Of a DNA stretch of 22,311 nucleotides, positions 7,113-14,623 are shown one piece after another. Below the pieces are notes generated by a model that saw only the letters and a program-made list of their open reading frames with translations, did no database searches and had not been told where the DNA came from. The translations under genes were made by a program, and so were the position numbers. The DNA lies in NCBI GenBank assembly GCA_937892345.1, contig CALAGF010000241.1:1-22311 (forward strand), read 5' to 3'. The number at the start of each line of letters is the position of its first letter. Position 1 is the first letter of the stretch. Origin of the DNA: an uncultured Rhodocyclaceae bacterium. Its GTDB lineage: Bacteria; Pseudomonadota; Gammaproteobacteria; Burkholderiales; Rhodocyclaceae.

Positions 7113-7532
7113 ATGCTGCGTTTTGACATTGCGCCGATCTGTTCCAATGCCTACCGATTTCAGGCTGCAATGAGTTTTGCCATTGCCGCCGCCTATCTGT
7201 TTACGCCCTATCAGTGGCTGTCCGCGTTGCTCGCATTCGGCGGCTTTCTGCGCGGGTTCGTATCGCCGCACAAATGCGTGTCCTACACCCTGTTTGCCGG
7301 GTTGAGCAGCAAGCTCGGCCTGGAGAAAAAACAAAACGCCGGTTCCAAGATGTTCGCGGACAAGATCGTTGCGCTGGCTGGACTGGTGATGTTCGCTAGC
7401 TGGCTGGCCGGCTCGAATATCGGCATGGTGCCCGCATCGGCTATCCTGATTTTTGCCTTGATTGACGTGTTGACCGGATTCTGTGCCGCTTGCTGGGCCT
7501 ACGCGGCTTATTACAAGTTCCGCCAGGCCTGA
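7113..7532 (+). CDS. DUF4395 family membrane protein
   Basis: A 139-residue integral membrane protein of the DUF4395 family, function unknown. Visible are RFQAAMSFAIAAAYLF (first membrane helix after the conserved R), WLSALLAFGGFLRGFVSPHK (second helix with the family's G-SP pattern), KMFADKIVALAGLVMFASWLAG (third) and a fourth helix ending in FCAACWAYAAYY, matching the conserved GFCxGC ending. Two Cys in that ending may be redox active or bind a metal; this is speculation. The ATG at 7113 was chosen because the family begins with a short polar stretch before the R; the reading frame is open back to 7059. The upstream region 7059-7112 is AT-rich. The gene ends just before a strong terminator. 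Confidence 0.78.
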   Translation: MLRFDIAPICSNAYRFQAAMSFAIAAAYLFTPYQWLSALLAFGGFLRGFVSPHKCVSYTLFAGLSSKLGLEKKQNAGSKMFADKIVALAGLVMFASWLAGSNIGMVPASAILIFALIDVLTGFCAACWAYAAYYKFRQA

Positions 7533-7549
7533 TTCTTATGGCTTGCAGC

Positions 7550-7578
7550 AAAAAGCGCGGGATCACCGCGCTTTTTTT
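7550..7578. terminator. Bidirectional intrinsic terminator between the DUF4395 gene and narL
   Basis: AAAAAGCGCGG (7550-7560) pairs with CCGCGCTTTTT (7566-7576) around a five-base loop. A run of T follows on the plus strand and, because of the leading A run, also on the minus strand. It can end both converging genes. Confidence 0.93.
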
Positions 7579-7584
7579 GTGCCC

Positions 7585-8229
7585 TCAGCTCAGCTGGTTG
7601 GCTACCGCCCACACAGCAGCTTCAACCCGCGAGCGGAACTTGAGCTTCTTGAGCAGGTTGCGGATGTGCACTTTCACCGTGCTTTCCTTAATCTCCAGCT
7701 CGCGGGCAATCAGTTTGTTCGACATGCCCGCGGCCAGACATTTGAGGATGGCGGTTTCACGCTCGGTCAGGCTGGCGTGGCTGCGGTTTTCGACGACACT
7801 TTCCTCGCGCAATGCGCTGGCCAGCAGGCTGGTCAGTTCAGGACTGATCGCTGTCTGGCCGTGCATGGCACTGTCGATCAGGCGCAGGATGTCATCGGGG
7901 TCGTTGTCCTTGAGAATGTAGCCGTCGGCCCCCGCGCGGATGGCGGTAATCAAGTCATCGGGGGCATTGGAGACGGTCAACAGGATGATGCGTGCCTCGA
8001 TTTCCATGTCGCGCATGGTGCGCAGGGTTTCGATCCCGTTCATGCCCTTCATGTTCAGGTCGAGCAGGATCAGGTCTGGGTCGAGCGATTTTGCCTCGGT
8101 GATCCCTTCCGCACCGCTCGCTGCTTCGCCGACAACCGAAAAACCGGGGGACAAGGCCAGTAACTGGCTGACACCCCGGCGAAATAGCGGGTGGTCGTCG
8201 ATGATCAAAACGCGGGTGGGGGTGCTCAT
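7585..8229 (-). CDS. narL: Nitrate/nitrite response regulator NarL
   Basis: A 214-residue response regulator of the NarL/FixJ family. The receiver domain has the acidic pair at 11-12 (IIDDH), the phosphorylation site D57 (LLDLNM), T85 (LLTVS) and K107 (YILKDND). The C-terminal LuxR-type HTH spans about 150-210, with LTERETAILKCLAAGMSNKL and recognition helix ESTVKVHIRNLLKKLKFRSR. The VKVH core plus KSRVEAAVW-like ending (here RSRVEAAVWAV) is characteristic of NarL/NarP, which read TACYYMT heptamers. Exactly such a paired site lies at 10232-10247 before napF. The start overlaps the narX stop by 4 bases (ATGA arrangement), so sensor and regulator are co-translated. Confidence 0.92.
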   Translation of the reverse strand: MSTPTRVLIIDDHPLFRRGVSQLLALSPGFSVVGEAASGAEGITEAKSLDPDLILLDLNMKGMNGIETLRTMRDMEIEARIILLTVSNAPDDLITAIRAGADGYILKDNDPDDILRLIDSAMHGQTAISPELTSLLASALREESVVENRSHASLTERETAILKCLAAGMSNKLIARELEIKESTVKVHIRNLLKKLKFRSRVEAAVWAVANQLS

Positions 8230-10094
8230 GCTTCGCTACTTTCGCTGTCGGTCTGCCGGTAAATCTGTGGCAGGAATTGCAGGGTGATGATGGTTCCTCT
8301 GCCGGGGGCGCTATCAATATCAAGGTGACCATCCAGAATCAGGGCTCGATCCTGCATGATGCTGGTGCCGAAGTGATTGGCCGGTGTCTGGCTGGGGTCG
8401 AAACCCTTGCCGTCGTCGTGGACCCGGATGGTGACTTGATGTGATTTGTCGAGCGCAATATACACGCTGGCCTTGCTGGCCTGCGCGTGGCGCTCGATGT
8501 TGGATAGCGCTTCGCGAATGATCCGGATCACGTGCATTTCCTCGTTGCCGGAAAGAATGATGCCGGAAAGACTGTTGCCCAGCCGTATCGGGAACCCGAG
8601 CTTGTCGGAAAATTCAGTGATGGTTGCGTGCAGCGCTGCGTTGAAGCCGCGCTCGTCAATGCGCAAACGGAAGGTCGTGATCAGTTCGCGCAATTCGCGA
8701 TAGGCCGTATTCAGGCCTTGTTTGAGTTCGTCGGTAATGGTCCTTGGGTCGCAGCCTTGATTGATACACTTTTCCAGTCGCGTGACCTGGATTTTCAGGT
8801 AGCTGAGTGACTGGGCAATCGAATCATGCAGTTCGCGGGCAATCACCGAGCGTTCTTCAAGTACGGCAAGCCGGTGTTTTTCTTCGTTGCGCTGCATGTT
8901 GGAAAGGGCATTCGAAATGTGGTGACCGACCGTTTCGATGATGCGGATTTTTTCCGGGGTCAGCACCGAACCCGGTTTCAGGAAAATCGGCAGGGTGCCG
9001 TGCAATTTGTCGCTGTCGCTGATCGGAACCACAACCATGGGCAAGGCATGGACCTGTTCGCTCAGCGGTTCGCGAGCGGCGGCAAAACAGTGGGAACAAT
9101 CGAGTTGACCGCACAAGGTATGCATTTCTTCCGGCGCCATGTTGCCGACTACCGGGTGGGCTGGAAATTGGCGATTTTCACTGATGCAGATGGCGCTATG
9201 CCCCAGTTCCAGTGCCGCTTCGATGTCGCGTAACGTGGTTTGTACGGTGTCCAGCGTCAGATCGCTGGCAGCCAGTTGCTGGCTGGTTCGGTAGAGCAGT
9301 TCCAGCGATTCATTGATCCGGGTGAGTTCGCGGGTTTTTTCCTGAACCTTGTCCTCAAGGTGAGCGTACATGTGGGCTATTTCGCTCACCATCGTGTTGA
9401 AGGCACGCCCGAGTTGCCCCAGTTCATCATCCGATACATGAGCAACACGCGCCGAAAATGAGCCTTGAGACACAGTTTTTGCCGCTTCAAGCAAGTGGGC
9501 AAGAGGCTGAACAAGTTGCAGGTGCAACATCCAGATGGTGAAAATGCTGATGATCACGATGCCAGCCAGCAGTCCAAGCTGGATTACTCGCAGTAATGTC
9601 GCCTTGCTTTCCAGTTCTTCTTCGATCAGTCGTACGACGTGGTCGATCTGGTTCACAAAGTCTGGAATTTCGACTGCGGCCTGGGCGAGGGCGGCCGCAT
9701 CGCCAGAGGCTGCAGCGAGTTCCAGTGGTCGAATCTGGCTGTTCCAGCGCTGGAGTACGGCGCGAACTGCCAAGTTGGCGGGGGCGTCCTGCGGAGATTT
9801 ACTGATGCTGAAACGCTCCAGCGAAAGCAGGCGATGCTCGAACTGCTTCATGGTTTCCAGCGCCAGCATTTGCTTTTCCGTTTGCTGCATTTCGCTGAGC
9901 GCCCGAAAACTCAGCATGCGCAAAGAGCCTGAGACGTTGACTGCGCTGGCTCGGCCGCTGATGTCGTCGGCAATGAGGGTCGAAATCACGATGGAGGCAA
10001 GCGACAACAGCGCAAGTATCCCCATCACCACAGCCATCCGGACGAGCACGGAATGTCGCAGGTGATGGAGGAGGGATGGTGATGGGTGCTTCAT
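8226..10094 (-). CDS. narX: Nitrate/nitrite sensor histidine kinase NarX
   Basis: A 622-residue membrane sensor kinase. The first membrane helix (about 18-41) is followed by a P-box-like sequence VNVSGSLRMLSFRALSEM (52-69), which in NarX/NarQ binds nitrate through the conserved Arg; here this would be R59. The second helix is at about 171-193 and a HAMP domain at about 194-246. The central region is GAF-like and contains a Cys cluster, C328, C333 and C336. The kinase core has the HisKA_3 motif IARELHDSIAQSLSYLK with phospho-acceptor H423, N-box REALSNIERHA (527-537) and G-box HDDGKGFD (559-566). Its stop overlaps the narL start. It is divergent from napF, so nap is the obvious target. No clear ribosome site precedes the ATG at 10094. 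Confidence 0.92.
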   Translation of the reverse strand: MKHPSPSLLHHLRHSVLVRMAVVMGILALLSLASIVISTLIADDISGRASAVNVSGSLRMLSFRALSEMQQTEKQMLALETMKQFEHRLLSLERFSISKSPQDAPANLAVRAVLQRWNSQIRPLELAAASGDAAALAQAAVEIPDFVNQIDHVVRLIEEELESKATLLRVIQLGLLAGIVIISIFTIWMLHLQLVQPLAHLLEAAKTVSQGSFSARVAHVSDDELGQLGRAFNTMVSEIAHMYAHLEDKVQEKTRELTRINESLELLYRTSQQLAASDLTLDTVQTTLRDIEAALELGHSAICISENRQFPAHPVVGNMAPEEMHTLCGQLDCSHCFAAAREPLSEQVHALPMVVVPISDSDKLHGTLPIFLKPGSVLTPEKIRIIETVGHHISNALSNMQRNEEKHRLAVLEERSVIARELHDSIAQSLSYLKIQVTRLEKCINQGCDPRTITDELKQGLNTAYRELRELITTFRLRIDERGFNAALHATITEFSDKLGFPIRLGNSLSGIILSGNEEMHVIRIIREALSNIERHAQASKASVYIALDKSHQVTIRVHDDGKGFDPSQTPANHFGTSIMQDRALILDGHLDIDSAPGRGTIITLQFLPQIYRQTDSESSEA

Positions 10095-10188
10095 GCAGGT
10101 GTCCGGGTGGAGTATTCGGGCTTAATCGCTGATTCAAAGGGCGTAGTCGCTAATGGCACGGACAAACCTTCTGTGTATTTACAGCATA

Positions 10189-10202
10189 TTGATTTTAATG
10201 GA
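10189..10202. promoter_or_regulatory. FNR/Anr-like site in the narX-napF divergent region
   Basis: TTGAT-TTTA-ATGGA matches the FNR consensus TTGAT-N4-ATCAA in one complete half and three of five bases in the other. It lies 44 bases centre to centre from the NarL palindrome, and could give oxygen control to nap, narXL, or both. A single imperfect site cannot be assigned with certainty. Confidence 0.4.
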
Positions 10203-10223
10203 AAAGAGCCCATGTTTTCCCTG

Positions 10224-10255
10224 AGCGCATCTACCTATTTATAGGTAGATGCGCT
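10224..10255. promoter_or_regulatory. NarL 7-2-7 operator inside a 15-base-arm palindrome
   Basis: The core TACCTATTTATAGGTA (10232-10247) is a perfect NarL/NarP 7-2-7 site: two TACYYMT heptamers facing each other across two bases. The symmetry extends to 15 bases per arm (10224-10238 and 10241-10255). It lies between narX and napF, 90 bases before the napF start, so phospho-NarL would act on nap and possibly on narXL. Confidence 0.88.
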
Positions 10256-10301
10256 TTCTGTAACCCAGGGAGTGACCCTGTTTTCAGCAGGGGTGTCTGC
10301 C

Positions 10302-10307
10302 TAATAT
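10302..10307 (+). promoter_or_regulatory. Possible -10 element of the nap operon
   Basis: TAATAT lies 31 bases before the napF start and differs from TATAAT at two positions. No good -35 hexamer is seen 16-18 bases upstream, as expected for an activator-dependent promoter. If correct, the NarL site is centred near -74. Confidence 0.3.
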
Positions 10308-10337
10308 GGCGATAGTTTCATTACTTGAGCAGACTCC

Positions 10338-10868
10338 GTGCAGCATTCACGACGCGTTTTTCTCGGTGCCGCGCCTCGCGGTCAGGGGAATCCTCTGCGT
10401 CCGCCTTGGGCGATTCCGGAGACCGAGTTTCTGTCCCTCTGCACCCGCTGTCAGGACTGTATCGATGTTTGCCCGACAGGTTTGCTCAAGCGCGGCCTTG
10501 GTACTTATCCGGAAGCTGGGTTTGTTCAGCAAGAATTAACCGCTCATTGCTCCTTCTGTGCCGAATGTGTGCGTGCCTGCGCCCCCGGTGCCTTGCGGCT
10601 AGGGGAGGAAGGTCGAAATCCGTGGGCGGTCCGGGCTGTGATCGGTGAGGCCTGTCTGGCAGAGCGGGGCGTGGTTTGCTATTCCTGCCGCGAGTCCTGT
10701 GAAGTCCTGGCTATTGGTTTTGGCTACAGCGCACAGGGTATTCCTATTCCTCAGCTTGACAGCGGCCGTTGCACCGGTTGTGGTGAATGCCTTGCCGATT
10801 GCCCGACACAGGCGATCCGGATGTCCCTACCTGACACGAATTACCCATTTCCCAGAGGTGTTGCATGA
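10338..10868 (+). CDS. napF: Ferredoxin-type protein NapF
   Basis: A 176-residue cytoplasmic iron-sulfur protein that interacts with NapA during its maturation before export. It carries Cys clusters CTRCQDCIDVCP (35-46), CSFCAECVRACAP (71-83) and CTGCGECLADCP (145-156), plus an extra CYSCRESCE (114-121). The segment RPPWAIPETEFLSLCTRC matches the conserved NapF beginning. The start is GTG at 10338, giving MQHSRRVFLGAAPRG. The SRRVFLGA stretch resembles a twin-arginine motif, but NapF has no hydrophobic signal region and is regarded as cytoplasmic. The ribosome site is weak. It is first in the nap operon, downstream of the NarL palindrome, and overlaps napD by 4 bases. Confidence 0.9.
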   Translation: MQHSRRVFLGAAPRGQGNPLRPPWAIPETEFLSLCTRCQDCIDVCPTGLLKRGLGTYPEAGFVQQELTAHCSFCAECVRACAPGALRLGEEGRNPWAVRAVIGEACLAERGVVCYSCRESCEVLAIGFGYSAQGIPIPQLDSGRCTGCGECLADCPTQAIRMSLPDTNYPFPRGVA

Positions 10869-11125
10869 ACATATCCAGCGTCATCGTCATTCCCCATCCG
10901 GATCGGATTCCGGCGGTTATCGAGGCACTCTCATTGGTCGAAGGTATCGACGTGGCCTTGGTGTCGCCCGAAGGCAAAATCATCGTCACCATCGAGACCG
11001 AAGGTGACCGCGAAACGATCGCCAGGTACGAATACATCAGTCAGATCGAGGGCGTGATGTCCGCATCCATGGTCTATCACCAGCAAGAAAACGAACCAGA
11101 AGTTGAAATCTCATTGGCGGCCTGA
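10865..11125 (+). CDS. napD: NapA signal-peptide chaperone NapD
   Basis: An 86-residue cytoplasmic chaperone that binds the twin-arginine signal peptide of NapA and holds back export until the molybdenum cofactor is inserted. The family pattern is visible: ISSVIVIPHPDRIPAVIEAL at the start (2-21), then DVALVSPEGKIIVTIETE (29-46) and IEGVMSASMVYH near the end, a small ferredoxin-like fold. The ATG at 10865 overlaps the napF stop as ATGA, indicating coupled translation. It lies 37 bases before napA, its client. Confidence 0.92.
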   Translation: MNISSVIVIPHPDRIPAVIEALSLVEGIDVALVSPEGKIIVTIETEGDRETIARYEYISQIEGVMSASMVYHQQENEPEVEISLAA

Positions 11126-11162
11126 CCGGCTGGCAGAAACCGCATCGATAAGGAGGTCTGAA

Positions 11163-13718
11163 ATGTCTGTATTCAAATTGACTCGCCGCGAATTCATCAA
11201 GAGCAATGCTGTCGCTGCGGCGGCGGCAACTGCCGGTATTGCGGCTCCCGGCACTGTCATGGCTCAGGCCAAGGGCGGTGATGGTATCCGTTGGGACAAG
11301 GGCGCTTGCCGCTACTGTGGTACGGGCTGTGGCGTGTTGGTCGGGACCAAGGATGGACGTATCGTGGCAACCCAGGGTGACCCGGATGCACCGGTCAACA
11401 AGGGTTTGAACTGTGTTAAGGGATATTTCCTGGCCAAGATTCAGTACGGCAAGGACAGGTTGACCCAGCCGATGCTCCGCATGAAGGACGGCAAGTTCGA
11501 CAAGAACGGTGAATTTACGCCGATCTCCTGGGACAAGGCCTTCGACATCATGGCCGAAAAGGTCAAAACCACACTGAAAGACCCCAATATGGGGCCACGC
11601 GGTGTTTGCATGTTCGGCTCTGGCCAATGGACGGTCTGGGAAGGGTATGCCGCAGCAAAATTGTGGAAAGCTGGCTTGCGTACCAACAGTCTGGATCCGA
11701 ATGCTCGCCACTGCATGGCTTCCGCCGTAACGGGTTTCATGCGGACCTTTGGTATTGATGAACCCATGGGTTGCTATGACGATATCGAGAATGCCGATGT
11801 CTTCGCGCTCTGGGGCTCCAATATGGCCGAGATGCACCCGATCCTCTGGTCGCGCATCACCAATCGCCGTTTGACCGCCAAGCACGTGAAGATTCATGTG
11901 TTGTCCACCTTCAGCCATCGCTCTTGCGAATTGGCCGATAACGAACTGATCTTCAAGCCGCAGTCCGATCTGGCGATTCTCAATTACATCAGCAACTACA
12001 TCATCCAGAACAAGGCGGTGAATCAGGAGTTCGTGAAGAAGAATGTGGGCTTCTTCAAGGGCGTTACCGACATCGGTTACGGTCTGCGGCCAAACCATCC
12101 GCTGGAACAGGTTGCGATGAATAACGGCTATCCAGGGCCGGATGGCAAGCCAAAGGGTGACCCGAACAAGCACGAGCCGATCACCTTTGATGACTTCGCC
12201 AAATTCGTATCTGAATATACTTTGGACAAGGCTCACGAAATTTCCGGTGTGCCGAAGGATAGATTGGAAGCGCTGGCCAAGGCCTATGCTGATCCCAAGG
12301 TCAAGGTAACCTCCTTCTGGACCATGGGCTTCAATCAGCACACCCGCGGCACTTGGGTCAATAACATGATCTATAACGTGCATTTGCTGGTTGGCAAGAT
12401 TTCCGAGCCGGGCAATAGCCCATTCTCGCTGACCGGGCAGCCTTCTGCCTGTGGTACGGCGCGTGAAGTGGGTACTTTTGCCCACCGCCTGCCGGCCGAT
12501 ATGGTCGTGATGAACCCGAAGCATCGTGAGTTTTCCGAAAACATCTGGAAGTTGCCAGCCGGAACGATCCCGGATTGGGTTGGATATCACGCTGTGTTGC
12601 AGTCACGCATGCTGAAGGACGGCAAGGTAGGCTTCTACTGGCAGTCTTCCAATAACAACATGCAGGCTGGCCCGAACATCAACGGTGAAATTTATCCGGG
12701 CTGGCGCAATCCCAAGGCCTTTGTGGTGGTGTCCGATGTCTATCCGACGGTATCCGCCATGTCAGCAGACTTGATCTTGCCCGCAGCCATGTGGATGGAA
12801 AAGGAAGGGATGTTTGGCAATGCCGAGCGTCGTGGTCAGATGTGGCGTCAACAGGTCAAGGCGCCAGGTCAGGCCAAGTCCGATCTCTGGCAATACATCG
12901 AATTTTCCAAGCGTTTCAAGGTTGAAGAAATCTGGCCGGCCGAATTGATCGCCAAGAAGCCTGAACTGGCGGGCAAGACGCTTTATGACGTGCTTTACGC
13001 CAATGGCGAATGCAACAAGTTCCCGAAAGAGGATTGCGCCAAGGTAAATGCCCACGCTTGGCCCGGTTATACCAACGAGGAATCCGAAGCCTTCGGCTTC
13101 TATGTTCAGAAGGGTTTGTTTGAGGAATATGCCCGCTTTGGTCGCGGCAAGGCACACGATCTGAATCATTTCGATGAGTATCACAAGGCTCGTGGTTTCC
13201 GCTGGCCAGTGGTCAACGGCAAGGAAACCTTGTGGCGTTTCCGTGAAGGCTACGATCCGTACGTGAAGGCAGGAGAAGGCGTGAAGTTCTATGGCTACCC
13301 GGATGGCAAGGCCAAGATTTTTGCACTGCCCTATCAGCCTGCAGCGGAAATGCCGGACAAAGAGTTTGACCTCTGGTTGTGTACTGGCCGCGTATTGGAG
13401 CACTGGCACACTGGTTCGATGACCCGCCGGGTACCCGAGCTTTACAAGGCATTCCCGGATGCAGTGGTCTTTATGCACCCGCAGGATGCGGAAAAGCGTG
13501 GCCTGAAGCGTGGTGATGTCGTCAAGGTTGCCAGCCGCCGGGGCGAGATTGAGTTGCGCCTTGAAACCAAGGGCCGTAACAAGCCGCCTGAGGGCTTGAT
13601 CTTCGTTCCCTTCTTTGATGAGCACCGCCTGGTGAATAAGCTGACGCTGGATGCAACTTGCCCGATCTCGAAAGAGACCGACTACAAGAAGTGTGCCGCC
13701 AAGGTTTTCAAGGCTTGA
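11163..13718 (+). CDS. napA: Periplasmic nitrate reductase catalytic subunit NapA
   Basis: The 851-residue molybdoenzyme that reduces nitrate to nitrite in the periplasm. A twin-arginine signal peptide is present (LTRREFIKSNAVAAAAATAG, 6-25), with likely cleavage after VMAQA. The [4Fe-4S] cluster ligands are C49, C52, C56 and C84 (CRYCGTGCGV ... LNCVKG), and K86 is the conserved Lys between cluster and cofactor. C184 in ARHCMASAV is the expected molybdenum ligand. The bis-MGD binding regions continue through GSNMAEMHPILWSRI and SGQPSACGTAREVGTF-like segments (here TGQPSACGTAREVGTF), and the C-terminus has LCTGRVLEHWHTGSMTRRVPEL. The start at ATG 11163 has AAGGAGG about six bases upstream; an open frame further upstream belongs to the napD 3' end. 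The reading frame is intact. Confidence 0.98.
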   Translation: MSVFKLTRREFIKSNAVAAAAATAGIAAPGTVMAQAKGGDGIRWDKGACRYCGTGCGVLVGTKDGRIVATQGDPDAPVNKGLNCVKGYFLAKIQYGKDRLTQPMLRMKDGKFDKNGEFTPISWDKAFDIMAEKVKTTLKDPNMGPRGVCMFGSGQWTVWEGYAAAKLWKAGLRTNSLDPNARHCMASAVTGFMRTFGIDEPMGCYDDIENADVFALWGSNMAEMHPILWSRITNRRLTAKHVKIHVLSTFSHRSCELADNELIFKPQSDLAILNYISNYIIQNKAVNQEFVKKNVGFFKGVTDIGYGLRPNHPLEQVAMNNGYPGPDGKPKGDPNKHEPITFDDFAKFVSEYTLDKAHEISGVPKDRLEALAKAYADPKVKVTSFWTMGFNQHTRGTWVNNMIYNVHLLVGKISEPGNSPFSLTGQPSACGTAREVGTFAHRLPADMVVMNPKHREFSENIWKLPAGTIPDWVGYHAVLQSRMLKDGKVGFYWQSSNNNMQAGPNINGEIYPGWRNPKAFVVVSDVYPTVSAMSADLILPAAMWMEKEGMFGNAERRGQMWRQQVKAPGQAKSDLWQYIEFSKRFKVEEIWPAELIAKKPELAGKTLYDVLYANGECNKFPKEDCAKVNAHAWPGYTNEESEAFGFYVQKGLFEEYARFGRGKAHDLNHFDEYHKARGFRWPVVNGKETLWRFREGYDPYVKAGEGVKFYGYPDGKAKIFALPYQPAAEMPDKEFDLWLCTGRVLEHWHTGSMTRRVPELYKAFPDAVVFMHPQDAEKRGLKRGDVVKVASRRGEIELRLETKGRNKPPEGLIFVPFFDEHRLVNKLTLDATCPISKETDYKKCAAKVFKA

Positions 13719-13736
13719 TCATTTAAAAGGAGAAAG

Positions 13737-13778
13737 GTGCCTGGCGACGCGGGGAAGCCGGGCATCGGAACATCATGA
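13737..13778 (+). CDS. Possible 13-codon leader ORF ahead of napG
   Basis: A GTG at 13737 sits four bases after an AAGGAG ribosome site (13727-13732) and opens a 13-codon frame whose TGA overlaps the napG ATG as ATGA. napG has no comparable ribosome site of its own, and no in-frame start exists between the napA stop and 13775. It may couple napG translation to ribosomes loading after napA. The peptide itself (MPGDAGKPGIGTS) resembles nothing I know and may have no function. Confidence 0.35.
   Translation: MPGDAGKPGIGTS
13739..13763 (+). repeat. Stem-loop between napA and napG
   Basis: GCCTGGC (13739-13745) can pair with GCCGGGC (13757-13763), with one T-G wobble, around an 11-base loop. There is no T run, so it is not an intrinsic terminator. 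It could stabilise the napA end of the message or tune napG translation. Confidence 0.35.
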
Positions 13779-14623
13779 GTAGCTCATCCAACACCAAGGC
13801 CGTCGGGCGCCGCCAGTTTCTTGTCGACTCGGCAAGAATGGCCTGTGGCGTCAGCCTGCTCGGCTTGGGTATGGGACTGTATGCGCGGCATGCCAAAGCC
13901 TTGCCGCCATCAGCGCTCCGCCCCCCCGGCGCTTTATCCGAAAGCGATTTTTCCGCAGCTTGCATTCGCTGCGGGCTCTGTGTCCGTGATTGTCCATATG
14001 ACATCCTTCTTCTGGCAAAGCCTGAAGAACCGATGTCAACGGGCACACCGTACTTCGTGGCGCGTCAGGCGCCATGCGAAATGTGCGAGGACATTCCCTG
14101 TATCAAGGCATGTCCTACGGGCGCCCTTGATCATGGACTGACCGACATCAATAAAGCCCAAATGGGCTTGGCGGTTTTGGTAGATCAGGAAACTTGCCTG
14201 AATTACCTTGGCATGCGTTGTGACATTTGCTATCGCGTCTGTCCAGTAATCGACAAGGCCATTACGCTTGATCCGCAAACCAATCAGCGTACCGGCAACC
14301 ACACCCTGTTTATTCCTGTGGTGCATTCGGATCACTGCACAGGCTGCGGGAAATGTGAAAAAGCCTGTCCGACTGAGGTTGCAGCGATCAAGGTGTTTCC
14401 TCGTTATATGGCCAAGGGTCAGTTGTCCGAGCATTACCGCCTGGGTTGGATAGAAAAGGAAAAAGCTGGGGGTAGCCTCGTTGCTCCTGAAGTCGAGCAT
14501 CAGTACAACATGCCCGAAGGGATGAAGTATGAGCATGGCAAAGGTCTGAGTACGGTGGCTCCAGACGCGCCTGCGTCACCGGCAACCGGAATGCCCAAGG
14601 CATTGCAGGGGGACAAACTATGA
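13775..14623 (+). CDS. napG: Quinol dehydrogenase ferredoxin subunit NapG
   Basis: A 282-residue periplasmic iron-sulfur protein that forms a ubiquinol/menaquinol dehydrogenase with NapH and passes electrons towards NapB/NapA. The twin-arginine signal GRRQFLVDSARMACGVSLLG (11-30) is followed by four [4Fe-4S] motif groups: CIRCGLCVRDCP (63-74), CEMCEDIPCIKACP (101-114), CLNYLGMRCDICYRVCP (141-157) and CTGCGKCEKACP (188-199). Length and order agree with NapG. ATG at 13775 is the first possible start after napA in this frame, and it overlaps the stop of a tiny upstream frame. The 3' end overlaps napH by 4 bases. Confidence 0.95.
   Translation: MSSSSNTKAVGRRQFLVDSARMACGVSLLGLGMGLYARHAKALPPSALRPPGALSESDFSAACIRCGLCVRDCPYDILLLAKPEEPMSTGTPYFVARQAPCEMCEDIPCIKACPTGALDHGLTDINKAQMGLAVLVDQETCLNYLGMRCDICYRVCPVIDKAITLDPQTNQRTGNHTLFIPVVHSDHCTGCGKCEKACPTEVAAIKVFPRYMAKGQLSEHYRLGWIEKEKAGGSLVAPEVEHQYNMPEGMKYEHGKGLSTVAPDAPASPATGMPKALQGDKL

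Noticed and set aside
10131..10146. TTAAT...ATTCAA as an FNR site near narX
   Set aside because: The half sites are separated by five bases instead of four and both deviate from TTGAT/ATCAA.
10266..10284. CAGGG/CCCTG hairpin followed by TTTT as a terminator ahead of napF
   Set aside because: The stem is only five base pairs and no gene ends upstream on this strand; it is too weak to claim.
11037..12590. Minus-strand open frame of 517 codons opposite napA and the napD end
   Set aside because: NapA motifs are intact on the other strand and the antisense protein has no recognisable domain.
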